From positions 62,001 through 126,000 of the forward strand of contig NZ_JAQGPN010000003.1 in the NCBI RefSeq assembly GCF_028826155.1: DNA of 64,000 nt, given 5' to 3'. Under the pieces are notes generated by a model. That model was not told where the DNA came from, did not search any database, and was given only the letters and a program-made list of their open reading frames with translations. Positions 8,428 through 16,670 of the stretch are shown here, one piece after another (the first letter of the stretch is position 1; each line of letters begins with the position of its first letter). The position numbers and the translations under genes are program-made. Source of the DNA: Mesorhizobium shangrilense (GTDB lineage: Bacteria; Pseudomonadota; Alphaproteobacteria; Rhizobiales; Rhizobiaceae).

Positions 8428-9855
8428 TTGGTTGAGCATGGACAGTTTATTGACGGAAGCTGGCGGACGGGCGGGGCGCGCGCTTCGGTCGAGGTGATCG
8501 ACCCCGCCACGGAAACCGTGGTGGCGACCGTGCCGGCGGCGACGGCGGCAGACCTCGACGAGGCCCTGCAGGCGGCGGATCGCAGTTTCCCGGCATGGGC
8601 GGCGCGCCCGGCGACGGAGCGGGCGAAGATCCTGCATGACGCGGCGTCCGCGCTTCGCGCCCGCCGGAACGACATCGCCGCCATTCTGAGCCGAGAGCAG
8701 GGCAAGCCGTTGGCCGAGGCGGCCGGCGAGGTGGCCAATGCCGCCGACATCATGGACTGGTTCGCCGAGGAGGCGCGCCGCGCATATGGCCGCATCATTC
8801 CGGCGCGCGCAGCCGGGGTCAGCCAGCAGGCGCTGCGCGAGCCGGTCGGGCCGGTCGCCGCCTTCAGTCCCTGGAATTTCCCCGTCTCGCAGGCGGTGCG
8901 CAAGATGGGAGCGGCGCTCGCCGCGGGCTGCACCATCATCATCAAGGGTCCGGAGGAAGCGCCCGGAGCCGTCTGCGAGGTGGTGCGCACGCTCGCCGAA
9001 GCCGGCGTTCCCGCGGGCGCGCTCAACCTGGTCTTCGGGGATCCGCCGGCCATTTCGGCCCATCTCATCCCTGCGCCCCAGATCCGGAAGGTTTCCTTCA
9101 CCGGCTCCGTCGCTGTCGGCAAGCAGCTTGCCGCGCTGGCCGGCCAGCACATGAAGCGCACCACCATGGAGCTTGGCGGCCATGCGCCGGTGATCGTGTT
9201 CGACGATGTCGAGCCGGGGAAGGTCGCCACGCAGCTTGCCGCCTACAAGTATCGCAACGGCGGCCAGATCTGTATCTCGCCAACCCGCTTCTACGTGCAT
9301 GAGAAGGCCTATGACGCCTTCCTCGAGGCCTTCGTCGCCAAGGCGAAATCCATCCGCGTCGGCGCGGGCTCCGAGGACATCGACATGGGTCCGCTGGCGA
9401 CGCGCCGGCGCGTGGACGCCATCGACGGCCTGGTCAGCGCCGCGGTGCAGGACGGCGCAACGCTTCACGCCGGCGGCCGGCGTCTCAACAATGTCGGTTA
9501 TTTCTACGCCCCGACGGTGCTCGGCGACGTTCCGGCGCAGAGCCCCATCATGAACGAGGAGCCGTTCGGCCCGGTCGCGCTGATCAACCGCTTCGAGGAC
9601 GAGGAAGACGTGATCGCGCGCGCCAATTCCACGCCCTACGGGCTGGCCGGTTATGCCTTCACGGACTCCTCGCGCCGCGCCGCGCTTGTCAGTGCACGCG
9701 TCAGGGTCGGCATGATGTCGATCAATCACCTCGGCCTCGGCCCGATCGAGACGCCCTTTGGCGGCGTCGGCGACAGCGGTCATGGGCGCGAAGGCGGGTC
9801 GGAAGGGCTCGACGCCTATCTCGAGACCAAATTCGTCAGCCATCTGGCCGCCTGA
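8428..9855 (+). CDS. NAD(P)-dependent aldehyde dehydrogenase (succinate-semialdehyde dehydrogenase-like)
   Basis: 475 residues. Landmarks of the ALDH superfamily are FSPWNFPVSQAVRK for cofactor and active-site entry, FTGSVAVGKQL, the general-base glutamate in MELGGHAP, and the catalytic cysteine in GGQICISPTR. The C-terminal PFGGVGDSGHGREGG is typical of the semialdehyde dehydrogenase group. It starts at a TTG with AAGGAACG upstream. It probably oxidises the aldehyde made by the preceding aminotransferase to the acid, in the cytosol. The acid could then be activated by the CoA-transferase or acyl-CoA synthetase further down the set. Confidence 0.9.
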   Translation: MVEHGQFIDGSWRTGGARASVEVIDPATETVVATVPAATAADLDEALQAADRSFPAWAARPATERAKILHDAASALRARRNDIAAILSREQGKPLAEAAGEVANAADIMDWFAEEARRAYGRIIPARAAGVSQQALREPVGPVAAFSPWNFPVSQAVRKMGAALAAGCTIIIKGPEEAPGAVCEVVRTLAEAGVPAGALNLVFGDPPAISAHLIPAPQIRKVSFTGSVAVGKQLAALAGQHMKRTTMELGGHAPVIVFDDVEPGKVATQLAAYKYRNGGQICISPTRFYVHEKAYDAFLEAFVAKAKSIRVGAGSEDIDMGPLATRRRVDAIDGLVSAAVQDGATLHAGGRRLNNVGYFYAPTVLGDVPAQSPIMNEEPFGPVALINRFEDEEDVIARANSTPYGLAGYAFTDSSRRAALVSARVRVGMMSINHLGLGPIETPFGGVGDSGHGREGGSEGLDAYLETKFVSHLAA

Positions 9856-9980
9856 GCGCTTCGGCCGGGCGGTTCCAACCAGCGACCAGAACTCGACGCG
9901 ACGGGCAGGGCGGCCAGTACGGGCTGTCGGATGCGCGCCGTGAACCAAGGCCACTCTGCAGAAAATACCAGGAGAGGAAA

Positions 9981-11150
9981 TTGACCGATAGCAAACCCAG
10001 CGCGACCGCACCGCTTGCCGGCATACGGGTCGTCGAGTTTTGCCATGTGGCCGCCGGCCCCTTTTGCTCCATGCTCCTGGCGGACATGGGCGCCGACGTC
10101 GTCAAGGTCGAGTCGCCGGGCGGCGACACGATGCGGCAATGGCCGCCGATCAGCGACGGGTTCAGCGAGAATTTCGCCTCGCTGAACCGCAACAAGCGGT
10201 CGATCGCGCTGAACCTCAAGGACCCGGCGGACAACGCGATCGCCGTGAAGCTGATCGAGGGCGCCGACGTGGTCATCGAGAACAACCGGCCGGGTGCGAT
10301 GAAGCGGCTCAACCTCGGGTATGAGCGCTTCGCGGCGACGTCGCCGAAACTGATCTACTGCTCGCTTTCCGCATTCGGCCAGCAGGGGCCGCGCTCCTCG
10401 GAAGGCGGCTTCGATCTGACCGTACAGGCCATGTCGGGCATCATGAGCGTGACCGGCGAGGCGGGCGGCGAGCCGGTCAAATGCGGCATCCCGATCTCGG
10501 ATTTCGCGACCGGCCTCTACGGCGCCTTCGCCATCAGCTCGGTTCTGGCGCGCGTGCGCGCCGGCGGCAAGGGCGGTCATGTCGACGTGTCGATGCTCGG
10601 CGCCAGCCTGGCGGTCGGTGCGCTGCAGACCAGCGAGTATTTCGGCAGCGGCAAGGACCCGCGCGCCCTGGGCGCGGCGCATCCGCGCAACGCGCCCTAT
10701 CAGGCCTACACCGCCTCCGACGGCAACTTCGTCCTCGCCGCCGGCAATGACGGGCTGTGGAAATCCGTCTGCCAAGTCGTGGGCAGGATGGACCTGTTCG
10801 AGGATCCGCGCTTCCGCTCCACCATCGACCGCGCGCAGCACCAGACCGATCTGGCTGTCATCCTCAATGGCGAGTTCGCACGCGAAACGGTGGCCGGCAT
10901 CCTCGAGAAGCTCAGGGCGGCGGGCGTTCCCTGCAGCAGCATCAACACCTATTCACAGGCGCTGGCCGATCCACAGGTCGCTTTCATGGGATTTGTCGAG
11001 GCGCTTGAGCTGCCCAACGGAATCATGACGCAAACATTTGGCAGTCCCATCCGCATCGACGGCGAGGCGCCGGCCATCTACCGGCGTCCGCCACTGCTGG
11101 GCGAACACGGGGACAGCGTGCTGGGCTCGCTCCCGGCGGCCGCCGAATAG
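9981..11150 (+). CDS. Class-III CoA-transferase (CaiB/BaiF family)
   Basis: 389 residues. It has the typical opening (GIRVVEFCHVAAGPFCSMLLADMGADVVKVE), FASLNRNKRSIALNLKD, and the region around the catalytic aspartate, KCGIPISDFATGLYGA. Family members move CoA between carboxylic acids through an aspartyl-CoA thioester. It starts at a TTG preceded by GGAGAGG. The next gene is a thiol dioxygenase. In the known 3-mercaptopropionate pathway of Advenella, a family-III CoA-transferase (Act) activates 3-sulfinopropionate made by the dioxygenase Mdo, so the adjacency suggests a similar role. That link is inference. Confidence 0.9.
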   Translation: MTDSKPSATAPLAGIRVVEFCHVAAGPFCSMLLADMGADVVKVESPGGDTMRQWPPISDGFSENFASLNRNKRSIALNLKDPADNAIAVKLIEGADVVIENNRPGAMKRLNLGYERFAATSPKLIYCSLSAFGQQGPRSSEGGFDLTVQAMSGIMSVTGEAGGEPVKCGIPISDFATGLYGAFAISSVLARVRAGGKGGHVDVSMLGASLAVGALQTSEYFGSGKDPRALGAAHPRNAPYQAYTASDGNFVLAAGNDGLWKSVCQVVGRMDLFEDPRFRSTIDRAQHQTDLAVILNGEFARETVAGILEKLRAAGVPCSSINTYSQALADPQVAFMGFVEALELPNGIMTQTFGSPIRIDGEAPAIYRRPPLLGEHGDSVLGSLPAAAE

Positions 11151-11176
11151 ACCTGACGACGAAAGGAATTGACGCA

Positions 11177-11761
11177 ATGACCGCTAACCCTGCGAGGCTG
11201 AAAACCTTCCTGGCGCAGATGAGCAAGCTGGTGGAAGAAGCCGGCGACGACGAGACCGTGCTGCTCAACCGCGGCAAGGAGCATCTTGAGGCGCTGGTGG
11301 CGCATGACGACTGGCTGCCCGAGCCCTATGCCGCGGCAAACCCGGATCGCTACCAGCAGCATCTTCTCTACTGCGATCCGCAGGAGCGTTTCTGCGTGGT
11401 CAGCTTCGTGTGGGGGCCGGGCCAGGAAACGCCGATCCACAACCACACGACCTGGGGCCTGGTCGGCATGCTGCGCGGCTCCGAGATTTCGGAGGCCTAT
11501 TCGATGCAGGACGGCAAGCCGGTTGCCGGCGAAACCGAGCGGCTCGATCCGGGCGAGGTGGTGATGGTTTCGCCGGATATCGGCGACATCCACAAGGTCT
11601 GGAACGCCCGCGAGAACGAGGCGTCGATCAGCATCCATGTCTATGGCGGCGACATCGGCGCGATCTCGCGCAACGTCTTTCCGGTGGAAGGCGGCATGAA
11701 GTCCTTCATCTCGGGCTACTCGAACAACGCCTTGCCCAACGTCTGGGGCATCCAGGCGTGA
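11177..11761 (+). CDS. Cysteine dioxygenase family thiol dioxygenase (cupin; possibly 3-mercaptopropionate dioxygenase)
   Basis: 194 residues, the usual CDO length. The three-histidine iron site is visible as His88 and His90 in PIHNHTTWG and His139 in GDIHKVWN. No Cys-Tyr crosslink partner is obvious at the usual place; Gly101 in MLRGSE occupies the spot filled by Cys93 in mammalian CDO. The YQQHLLYCD stretch puts Gln where mammalian CDO has Arg, a feature of bacterial Gln-type enzymes that favour 3-mercaptopropionate. The reaction would be thiol plus O2 to sulfinate. It is 26 bp after the CoA-transferase and overlaps the next crotonase gene by 4 bp (GTGA). Confidence 0.8.
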   Translation: MTANPARLKTFLAQMSKLVEEAGDDETVLLNRGKEHLEALVAHDDWLPEPYAAANPDRYQQHLLYCDPQERFCVVSFVWGPGQETPIHNHTTWGLVGMLRGSEISEAYSMQDGKPVAGETERLDPGEVVMVSPDIGDIHKVWNARENEASISIHVYGGDIGAISRNVFPVEGGMKSFISGYSNNALPNVWGIQA

Positions 11762-12549
11762 GCGAGCCGCTTTCCGTCAGCGAACGCGACGGTCATTGCA
11801 GTCTGGTTCTCACGCGCCCCGCGCGTGGGAACAGCCTGTCTGCCGATCTCGTGGAGGCGATGCATGAGGCGCTCGACAGCGCCGAGCGCAGTGGCGTCAG
11901 GCTGCTTTCCATCGAGGGCGACGGCCGCAATTTCTGCACCGGCTTCGACCTGGCCGGTCTGGAAGCCACGGCCGATGGCGAGCTTCTCGCCCGCTTCGTG
12001 CGCATCGAGGAGCTTCTGGCGCGCATCTGGGCCGCGCCCTTCACGACGCTGGCGGTGGCGCAGGGGCGCACCTTCGGCGCGGGGGCAGACCTGTTTGCGG
12101 CATGCTCGGTGCGCCTGGCGTTGCCCGATGCGAGCTTCAGCTTCCCCGGCGCAGCCTTCGGGCTGGTTCTGGGCACGCGGCGTCTGGCGCGGCGCATCGG
12201 CGAGGATGCGGCCTTGTCGGTCGTCACCTCCGGCGCCGTCATCGATGCCGAGCGCGCGGCACGGCTCGGCCTGGCCACCGGGATCGTCCAGCCGGACGAG
12301 CTCGACGCGGTGAAGCAGCGCGCCAGGCGCGACGCCCTGCGGCTCGACACCCATACCATCGCCGCCCTCCGGCAGGCAGCCGGCGACAATCCGATCGAAC
12401 TCGATCGCGACCTCGCCGCGCTGGTGCGCTCGGCCGCCCGGCCGGGGCTGGTGCAGCGGATCATCGCCTATCGCGCAAAGGCGCAGGACAAGAATAGGAC
12501 AGACCGGGCTGCGGCCCCGTCCACATTCCAGGAAGGGGCAGTTCGATGA
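11758..12549 (+). CDS. Enoyl-CoA hydratase/isomerase family protein
   Basis: A crotonase of about 263 residues starting at the GTG that overlaps the dioxygenase stop. Family features include FCTGFDLAGLE for the oxyanion hole, AQGRTFGAGADLFAAC for the second, and SFPGAAFGLVLGTRRL in the place of the second catalytic segment, where the usual Glu is replaced by Gly or Ala. The missing acid suggests chemistry other than simple hydration, such as isomerisation, lyase or thioesterase activity. The C-terminal 30 residues are charged and probably disordered. It overlaps the acyl-CoA synthetase start by ATGA, so the genes are translationally coupled. Confidence 0.8.
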   Translation: MSEPLSVSERDGHCSLVLTRPARGNSLSADLVEAMHEALDSAERSGVRLLSIEGDGRNFCTGFDLAGLEATADGELLARFVRIEELLARIWAAPFTTLAVAQGRTFGAGADLFAACSVRLALPDASFSFPGAAFGLVLGTRRLARRIGEDAALSVVTSGAVIDAERAARLGLATGIVQPDELDAVKQRARRDALRLDTHTIAALRQAAGDNPIELDRDLAALVRSAARPGLVQRIIAYRAKAQDKNRTDRAAAPSTFQEGAVR

Positions 12550-14678
12550 ATGCAATCTTGCCAATCGCCAATGCCGGAGAAATCCTGGCGCCGAAATCCG
12601 TGGCCGTCATCGGCGCGTCGGAAGACCTGACCAAATTCGGCGGGCGAATCTACAAGAACCTTGTCCACCATGGCTTCAAGGGGCAGATCTATCCCATCAA
12701 TCCGAAGCGCGAGTCCCTGCTCGGTATCAAGTGCTATCCGGCCATAGGCGCAACGCCGACGCCGCCCGACATGGCGGTGATGGCGGTGCCGCGCGACTCG
12801 GTCAAGGAAGCGGTCGAGGCTTGCGCCGCCGCCGGCACCAAGGCTGCGATCGTCATCACCGCAAAATTCTCCGATGCCGGGCCCGAGGGCGCCGCGCTCG
12901 AGCGCGAGGTGGTTTCGGTCGCCAACTCCGCGGGAATGCGCATCATCGGCCCGAACTGCCTCGGCATCATCAGCCCGGCAAACGATCTCGTGCTGTGTGC
13001 CTCCCCGGCGCTTTTCGTCGACAGCATGCCGAAGGGCGACATCGGCTTTGTCAGCCAGAGCGGCGCGCTCATGGCGACCATCTTCGACCGCGCAATGGCG
13101 CGCGGCATCGGCTTCTCGCATTGCTTCTCGATCGGCAACCAAGCCGACATGGATATGTGCGACTTCGTCGACTACCTGATCGCCGACGAGCGCACGCGCG
13201 TCATCTGCACCTATATCGAAGGCATCAAGGACGCGCCGCGGTTCATGGAAACTGCCCGCCGGGCGCATGCCGCCGGCAAGCCCTGGCTTGCCGTGAAGGC
13301 GGGCCGCACCGAATTCGGCGCGGCGGCGGCCTTCTCCCATACCGCCAGCCTTGCCGGCAGCTACGAGGCCTTTGCGGCGGCCTGCCGCGACTGCGGCGTG
13401 CTGACCATGGATGACGCCGACGCCATGATGCTGCTTGCGGCCTCGCTCGGGCGCTTCCCGAAGGCGCGGCCGAACTCCGTCGCCATCGTCACCACGTCCG
13501 GCGGCGGCGGAGCGATCGCAGCCGACCGGCTGACCGACCGCGGCATTCCCCTCGCGACGTTTTCCGACGCGGCGAAGGCGGATCTCGCCGAGCACTATTC
13601 CGAGAATGTCGGAGGCGCCAATCCGATCGACATGGGGACCGCGAAGCAGGGCGGATCGATGGTCGTCGGCGCGGTGACGGTCAAGGCCGTCATCAAGGAT
13701 GCCGCCACCGACCTCATCCTGTCGGCGATCACCACGGCGCCGGACGTTGAGCTGCTGTGCCGCAAGCTCGACGAGGGAACCAGGGAGGCCGCCGCCGAGG
13801 GCTTTGCGAAGCCGCATATCATCGTGCTCCAGCAAGGCCATTCCGCGGATGCCGCGCGCAGTTTCCTGCGCGAACAGAACATCGTCTATACCGACAGCCT
13901 CGACGATGCGATCCGCGCGATCGAGGCGTGGCGCAGGATGGCGGGCGTCGCGCCGACGACGCCTGCGTCCAGGCCAGCCGACGCGCCGCGCGTTCCACTG
14001 GCAGCCGGTCTTGGCGGCAGCGTCGGCGAAGCCGAGAGCAAGGAGATCCTCGCGGCACACGGCATCCCCACCAATCGCGGCCAGGTCGTATCCGGTCCCG
14101 AGGAGGCCGAGGCGGCGGCCGGCAGGCTGGAAAAGCCATTCGTGGTCAAGGTCGTGTCGCCCGACATCGTCCACAAGTCGGATGTCGGCGGCGTGGTTCT
14201 CGGGCTAGAGACCCCGCAGGCGGTAGCCAAGGCGGTCAGCGACATGGCGGCTTCCATCGCCAGGCTGAAGCCGGATGCCAGCATCGAGGGCTATCTCGTG
14301 CAGGAGATGCGCTCGGGCAAGGCCGAGCTGCTGATCGGCGCGCGCAACGATCCGCAGTTCGGGCCGATGGTGATCGTCGGCGCCGGCGGCGTGCTGGTGG
14401 AACTGCTGAAGGATGTCTCGGTGGCGCGCGCGCCGGTTTCGCCCGCCAAGGCGCGTGAGATGATCGAGGGCCTGCAGATCGCCAAGCTGATGCGCGGCTT
14501 CCGCGGCGGCGGCGCGCTGGATATCGAGGCTGCGGCAGACATCATCTCGCGGGTGAGCTGGATGGTTCACGATCTCGGCCCGCGCTTCAAGGAGCTCGAC
14601 ATCAACCCGCTGCTGGTGGCCGAAGCCGGCAAGGGATGTGTCGCGGTCGACGGCCGCATGCTGCTCGAGGATGCCTGA
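12546..14678 (+). CDS. Acetate-CoA ligase (ADP-forming)-type acyl-CoA synthetase, fused alpha-beta
   Basis: 710 residues in the order of fused NDP-forming synthetases. They are a CoA-binding Rossmann domain (SVAVIGASEDLTKFGGR), a succinyl-CoA-synthetase-like domain with the probable phosphohistidine in AFSHTASLAGS, a linker, and a C-terminal ATP-grasp domain (FVVKVVSPDIVHKSDVGGV and KELDINPLLV). Enzymes of this kind make acyl-CoA from acid, CoA and ATP or GTP. In this set it is a second way, besides the CoA-transferase, to activate an acid. It could also run in reverse to harvest ATP from acetyl- or acyl-CoA. It overlaps the upstream gene by 4 bp. Confidence 0.85.
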   Translation: MNAILPIANAGEILAPKSVAVIGASEDLTKFGGRIYKNLVHHGFKGQIYPINPKRESLLGIKCYPAIGATPTPPDMAVMAVPRDSVKEAVEACAAAGTKAAIVITAKFSDAGPEGAALEREVVSVANSAGMRIIGPNCLGIISPANDLVLCASPALFVDSMPKGDIGFVSQSGALMATIFDRAMARGIGFSHCFSIGNQADMDMCDFVDYLIADERTRVICTYIEGIKDAPRFMETARRAHAAGKPWLAVKAGRTEFGAAAAFSHTASLAGSYEAFAAACRDCGVLTMDDADAMMLLAASLGRFPKARPNSVAIVTTSGGGGAIAADRLTDRGIPLATFSDAAKADLAEHYSENVGGANPIDMGTAKQGGSMVVGAVTVKAVIKDAATDLILSAITTAPDVELLCRKLDEGTREAAAEGFAKPHIIVLQQGHSADAARSFLREQNIVYTDSLDDAIRAIEAWRRMAGVAPTTPASRPADAPRVPLAAGLGGSVGEAESKEILAAHGIPTNRGQVVSGPEEAEAAAGRLEKPFVVKVVSPDIVHKSDVGGVVLGLETPQAVAKAVSDMAASIARLKPDASIEGYLVQEMRSGKAELLIGARNDPQFGPMVIVGAGGVLVELLKDVSVARAPVSPAKAREMIEGLQIAKLMRGFRGGGALDIEAAADIISRVSWMVHDLGPRFKELDINPLLVAEAGKGCVAVDGRMLLEDA

Positions 14679-14726
14679 GACGCCGCTCGTCGCCCTAAGG
14701 GGCGAGAAAATTCAAGGGAGAAATGA

Positions 14727-15464
14727 ATGTCCGCACTAGAGGTCAGGAACGACGGCAAGACGACGATCTTCACGATCAATCGTCCCGAGAAGATGAACGC
14801 GATCAATGCCGAGGTCGCCAACGAGCTGCAGCGCCGCTTCGAGGAGTTCGACCGTTCCGAGCAGGCCGTCGCAATCATCACCGGCAGCGGCGATCGCGCC
14901 TTCTCGTCCGGGGCGGATGTGACGGACCTGCCGGAGCTCTGGCGCTGCATCCCGACGATTGGCATCGTGACCGAAAAGCCGATCATCTGCGCCATAAACG
15001 GCTGGTGCGTCGGCGGGGCGCTTGTGATGGCCGCGATGGCGGATCTTTGCGTCGTCACCGAGGGCACGCGCTTCTCCTACCCGGAAGGCAAGGTCGGTCT
15101 CACCGGCGGCATGATCGCCACGCTTGCCGCGCGCATTCCGCACAAGCTCGCCATGGAGATCATGCTGCTCGGGCGGCCTGTGTCGGGCCGGCGCGCCTAT
15201 GAAATCGGCCTCGCCAACGAAGTCGTCGAAGACGGCAAGCACCTGGAGGCGGCGCTCGCGATGGCGCGCGAACTCGAGAGCATGGCGCCCCTGGTGCTGA
15301 AGACGCTCAAGCGCTTCGTCGTCGAGCATACGCTGGTCCAGACGCCGTCCGAGAAACTCGCGCGCCATGCCCGCGACCTCGGCGTCGTGCGCGCCAGCAG
15401 CGATCTCAAGGAAGGCCTCGCCGCCTTCAAGGAGAAGCGCAAGCCGGTCTTCACCGGTCGTTGA
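14727..15464 (+). CDS. Enoyl-CoA hydratase/isomerase family protein
   Basis: 245-residue crotonase. It has TIFTINRPEKMNAIN at the N-terminus, FSSGADVTDL for the oxyanion hole, and ICAINGWCVGGALVMAAMADL for the second strand-helix unit, where the first catalytic Glu is replaced by Ala. FSYPEGKVGLTGGM supplies the position of the second Glu. It is the last gene of the aminotransferase set, 48 bp after the synthetase, with GGGAGA upstream of the ATG. It probably acts on an unsaturated or substituted acyl-CoA of the same pathway. Two crotonases in one unit suggests a multi-step acyl-CoA conversion. Confidence 0.85.
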   Translation: MSALEVRNDGKTTIFTINRPEKMNAINAEVANELQRRFEEFDRSEQAVAIITGSGDRAFSSGADVTDLPELWRCIPTIGIVTEKPIICAINGWCVGGALVMAAMADLCVVTEGTRFSYPEGKVGLTGGMIATLAARIPHKLAMEIMLLGRPVSGRRAYEIGLANEVVEDGKHLEAALAMARELESMAPLVLKTLKRFVVEHTLVQTPSEKLARHARDLGVVRASSDLKEGLAAFKEKRKPVFTGR

Positions 15465-15471
15465 GGTCAGC

Positions 15472-15534
15472 CGTCCGCGGCGTCAAAAAACGACGCGAAG
15501 CTACCCTGGCGTGCTTGACCGTTCGCCGCGGACG
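15472..15534. repeat. Long inverted repeat after the crotonase gene
   Basis: CGTCCGCGGCG at 15472-15482 and its exact complement at 15524-15534 are 41 bp apart, starting 8 bp after a stop codon. It could end transcription as a large stem-loop or bring a protein dimer to two sites. No T-run follows. Confidence 0.5.
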
Positions 15535-15543
15535 TGGTCTCTA

Positions 15544-15580
15544 GTTCCAAGATTTAATCTTTCGTTCCAAATATTGGGAT
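15544..15580. promoter_or_regulatory. Tandem palindromic operator, copy set 3 of 3
   Basis: GTTCCAAATATTGGGAT at 15564-15580 and the weaker GTTCCAAGATTTAATCT at 15544-15560 are 20 bp apart. The first matches the 6899 site in 12 of 17 positions and keeps the AATATT core. It ends 19 bp before the deacetylase start, a position that suits repression. Confidence 0.5.
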
Positions 15581-15599
15581 CACGAGGAGGAGAAAGCAA

Positions 15600-16637
15600 G
15601 TGCGAGCCGTACATTCCGAAGCGCACAAGAGCCATGCGCCGTCGTCGATCATCGTTCGCGGCAAGATTTCACCGAACCTCGAGGTGCCCGGCCGCGTAAC
15701 GCATCTCCTCGATGCGCTCAAGGCAGGCGGCCACGAGATCGTCGCGCCGCGCGATTTCGGTATGGAGCCGATCCTCGCCATCCACGACCCGGCCTATGTG
15801 GAGTTCCTGCGCACGGCCTATGATCGCTGGCACGAGGCGTTCCCTGACGGCAAGGCCGGCCCCTATGCCTCCGCCCACGCTTCGGCGAACCGCCATCGCG
15901 CGGCGCTGCCGTCGAGCATCCAGGGACAGGTGGGCTACTATCTGTCGGGTGGCTCCGCGCCGGTCGACGCCGGGACCTTCGAAGCCTCTCTCGCCTCCGC
16001 TAACTGCGCGCTCGAGGCTGCGGCGCTGCTGGATGAAGGCCACTACGAGGCCTATGCGCTCTGCCGTCCGCCGGGCCATCATGCCTATGCCGACATGGCG
16101 GGCGGCTTCTGCTATCTCAACAACGCCGCCATCGCCGCGCAGGCGCTGCTCGCCAAGCACGAGCGGGTCGCAATCCTCGACTTCGACGTCCATCACGGCA
16201 ACGGAACGCAGGACATCTTCTACGAGCGCGACGACGTTCACTTCGTCTCGATCCATGCGGATCCGCATCAGGTCTTCCCGTTCTATGCCGGCTATGCCGA
16301 CGAGAAGGGCGAGGGCGCCGGCGAGGGCTTCAACCTCAACCTGCCGGTGGCGGTCGGATCCACCGACGACGTCTATCTCGAGGCCATCGAGGCCGGCGTG
16401 AAGTCGGTCAAGGAGTCGGGCGCGACGGCCTTCGTGGTGTCGGTCGGGTTCGATGCCTTCAAGGGCGATCCCTCGGCCGAGATGAACGTATCGACGCAGG
16501 GTTTCGCCGAGATCGGACGCCGGCTCGGCCGCGCCGGCCTGCCCACCGCGCTCATCCAGGAAGGCGGCTACCTGGTCGCCGACCTCGGCCTCAATCTCGA
16601 GGCGTTTCTGGATGGTTTCGTTTCGCAACGCAGTTAA
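15600..16637 (+). CDS. Histone deacetylase family protein, acetylpolyamine amidohydrolase type
   Basis: 345 residues, close to bacterial acetylpolyamine amidohydrolases (about 341). Zinc and catalytic residues are visible: the His160-His161 pair in RPPGHHAYADM, Asp196 and His198 in DFDVHHGNGTQ, and the second Asp in SVGFDAFKGDP. The C-terminal EGGYLVADLG loop contains the transition-state tyrosine. Such enzymes remove acetyl groups from acetylated amines in the cytosol. It starts at a GTG with GAGGAGGAG upstream. It is followed by a peptide-type ABC importer, so the imported substrate may be an acetylated amine that feeds the aminotransferase gene set. Confidence 0.9.
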   Translation: MRAVHSEAHKSHAPSSIIVRGKISPNLEVPGRVTHLLDALKAGGHEIVAPRDFGMEPILAIHDPAYVEFLRTAYDRWHEAFPDGKAGPYASAHASANRHRAALPSSIQGQVGYYLSGGSAPVDAGTFEASLASANCALEAAALLDEGHYEAYALCRPPGHHAYADMAGGFCYLNNAAIAAQALLAKHERVAILDFDVHHGNGTQDIFYERDDVHFVSIHADPHQVFPFYAGYADEKGEGAGEGFNLNLPVAVGSTDDVYLEAIEAGVKSVKESGATAFVVSVGFDAFKGDPSAEMNVSTQGFAEIGRRLGRAGLPTALIQEGGYLVADLGLNLEAFLDGFVSQRS

Positions 16638-16670
16638 GTCCACCAACGCAAAAAGCCAGAAAGACACGAA

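Noticed and set aside
7462..10011. 849-codon open frame on the minus strand
   Set aside because: Antisense to the aminotransferase and aldehyde dehydrogenase genes, whose motifs are clear on the plus strand.
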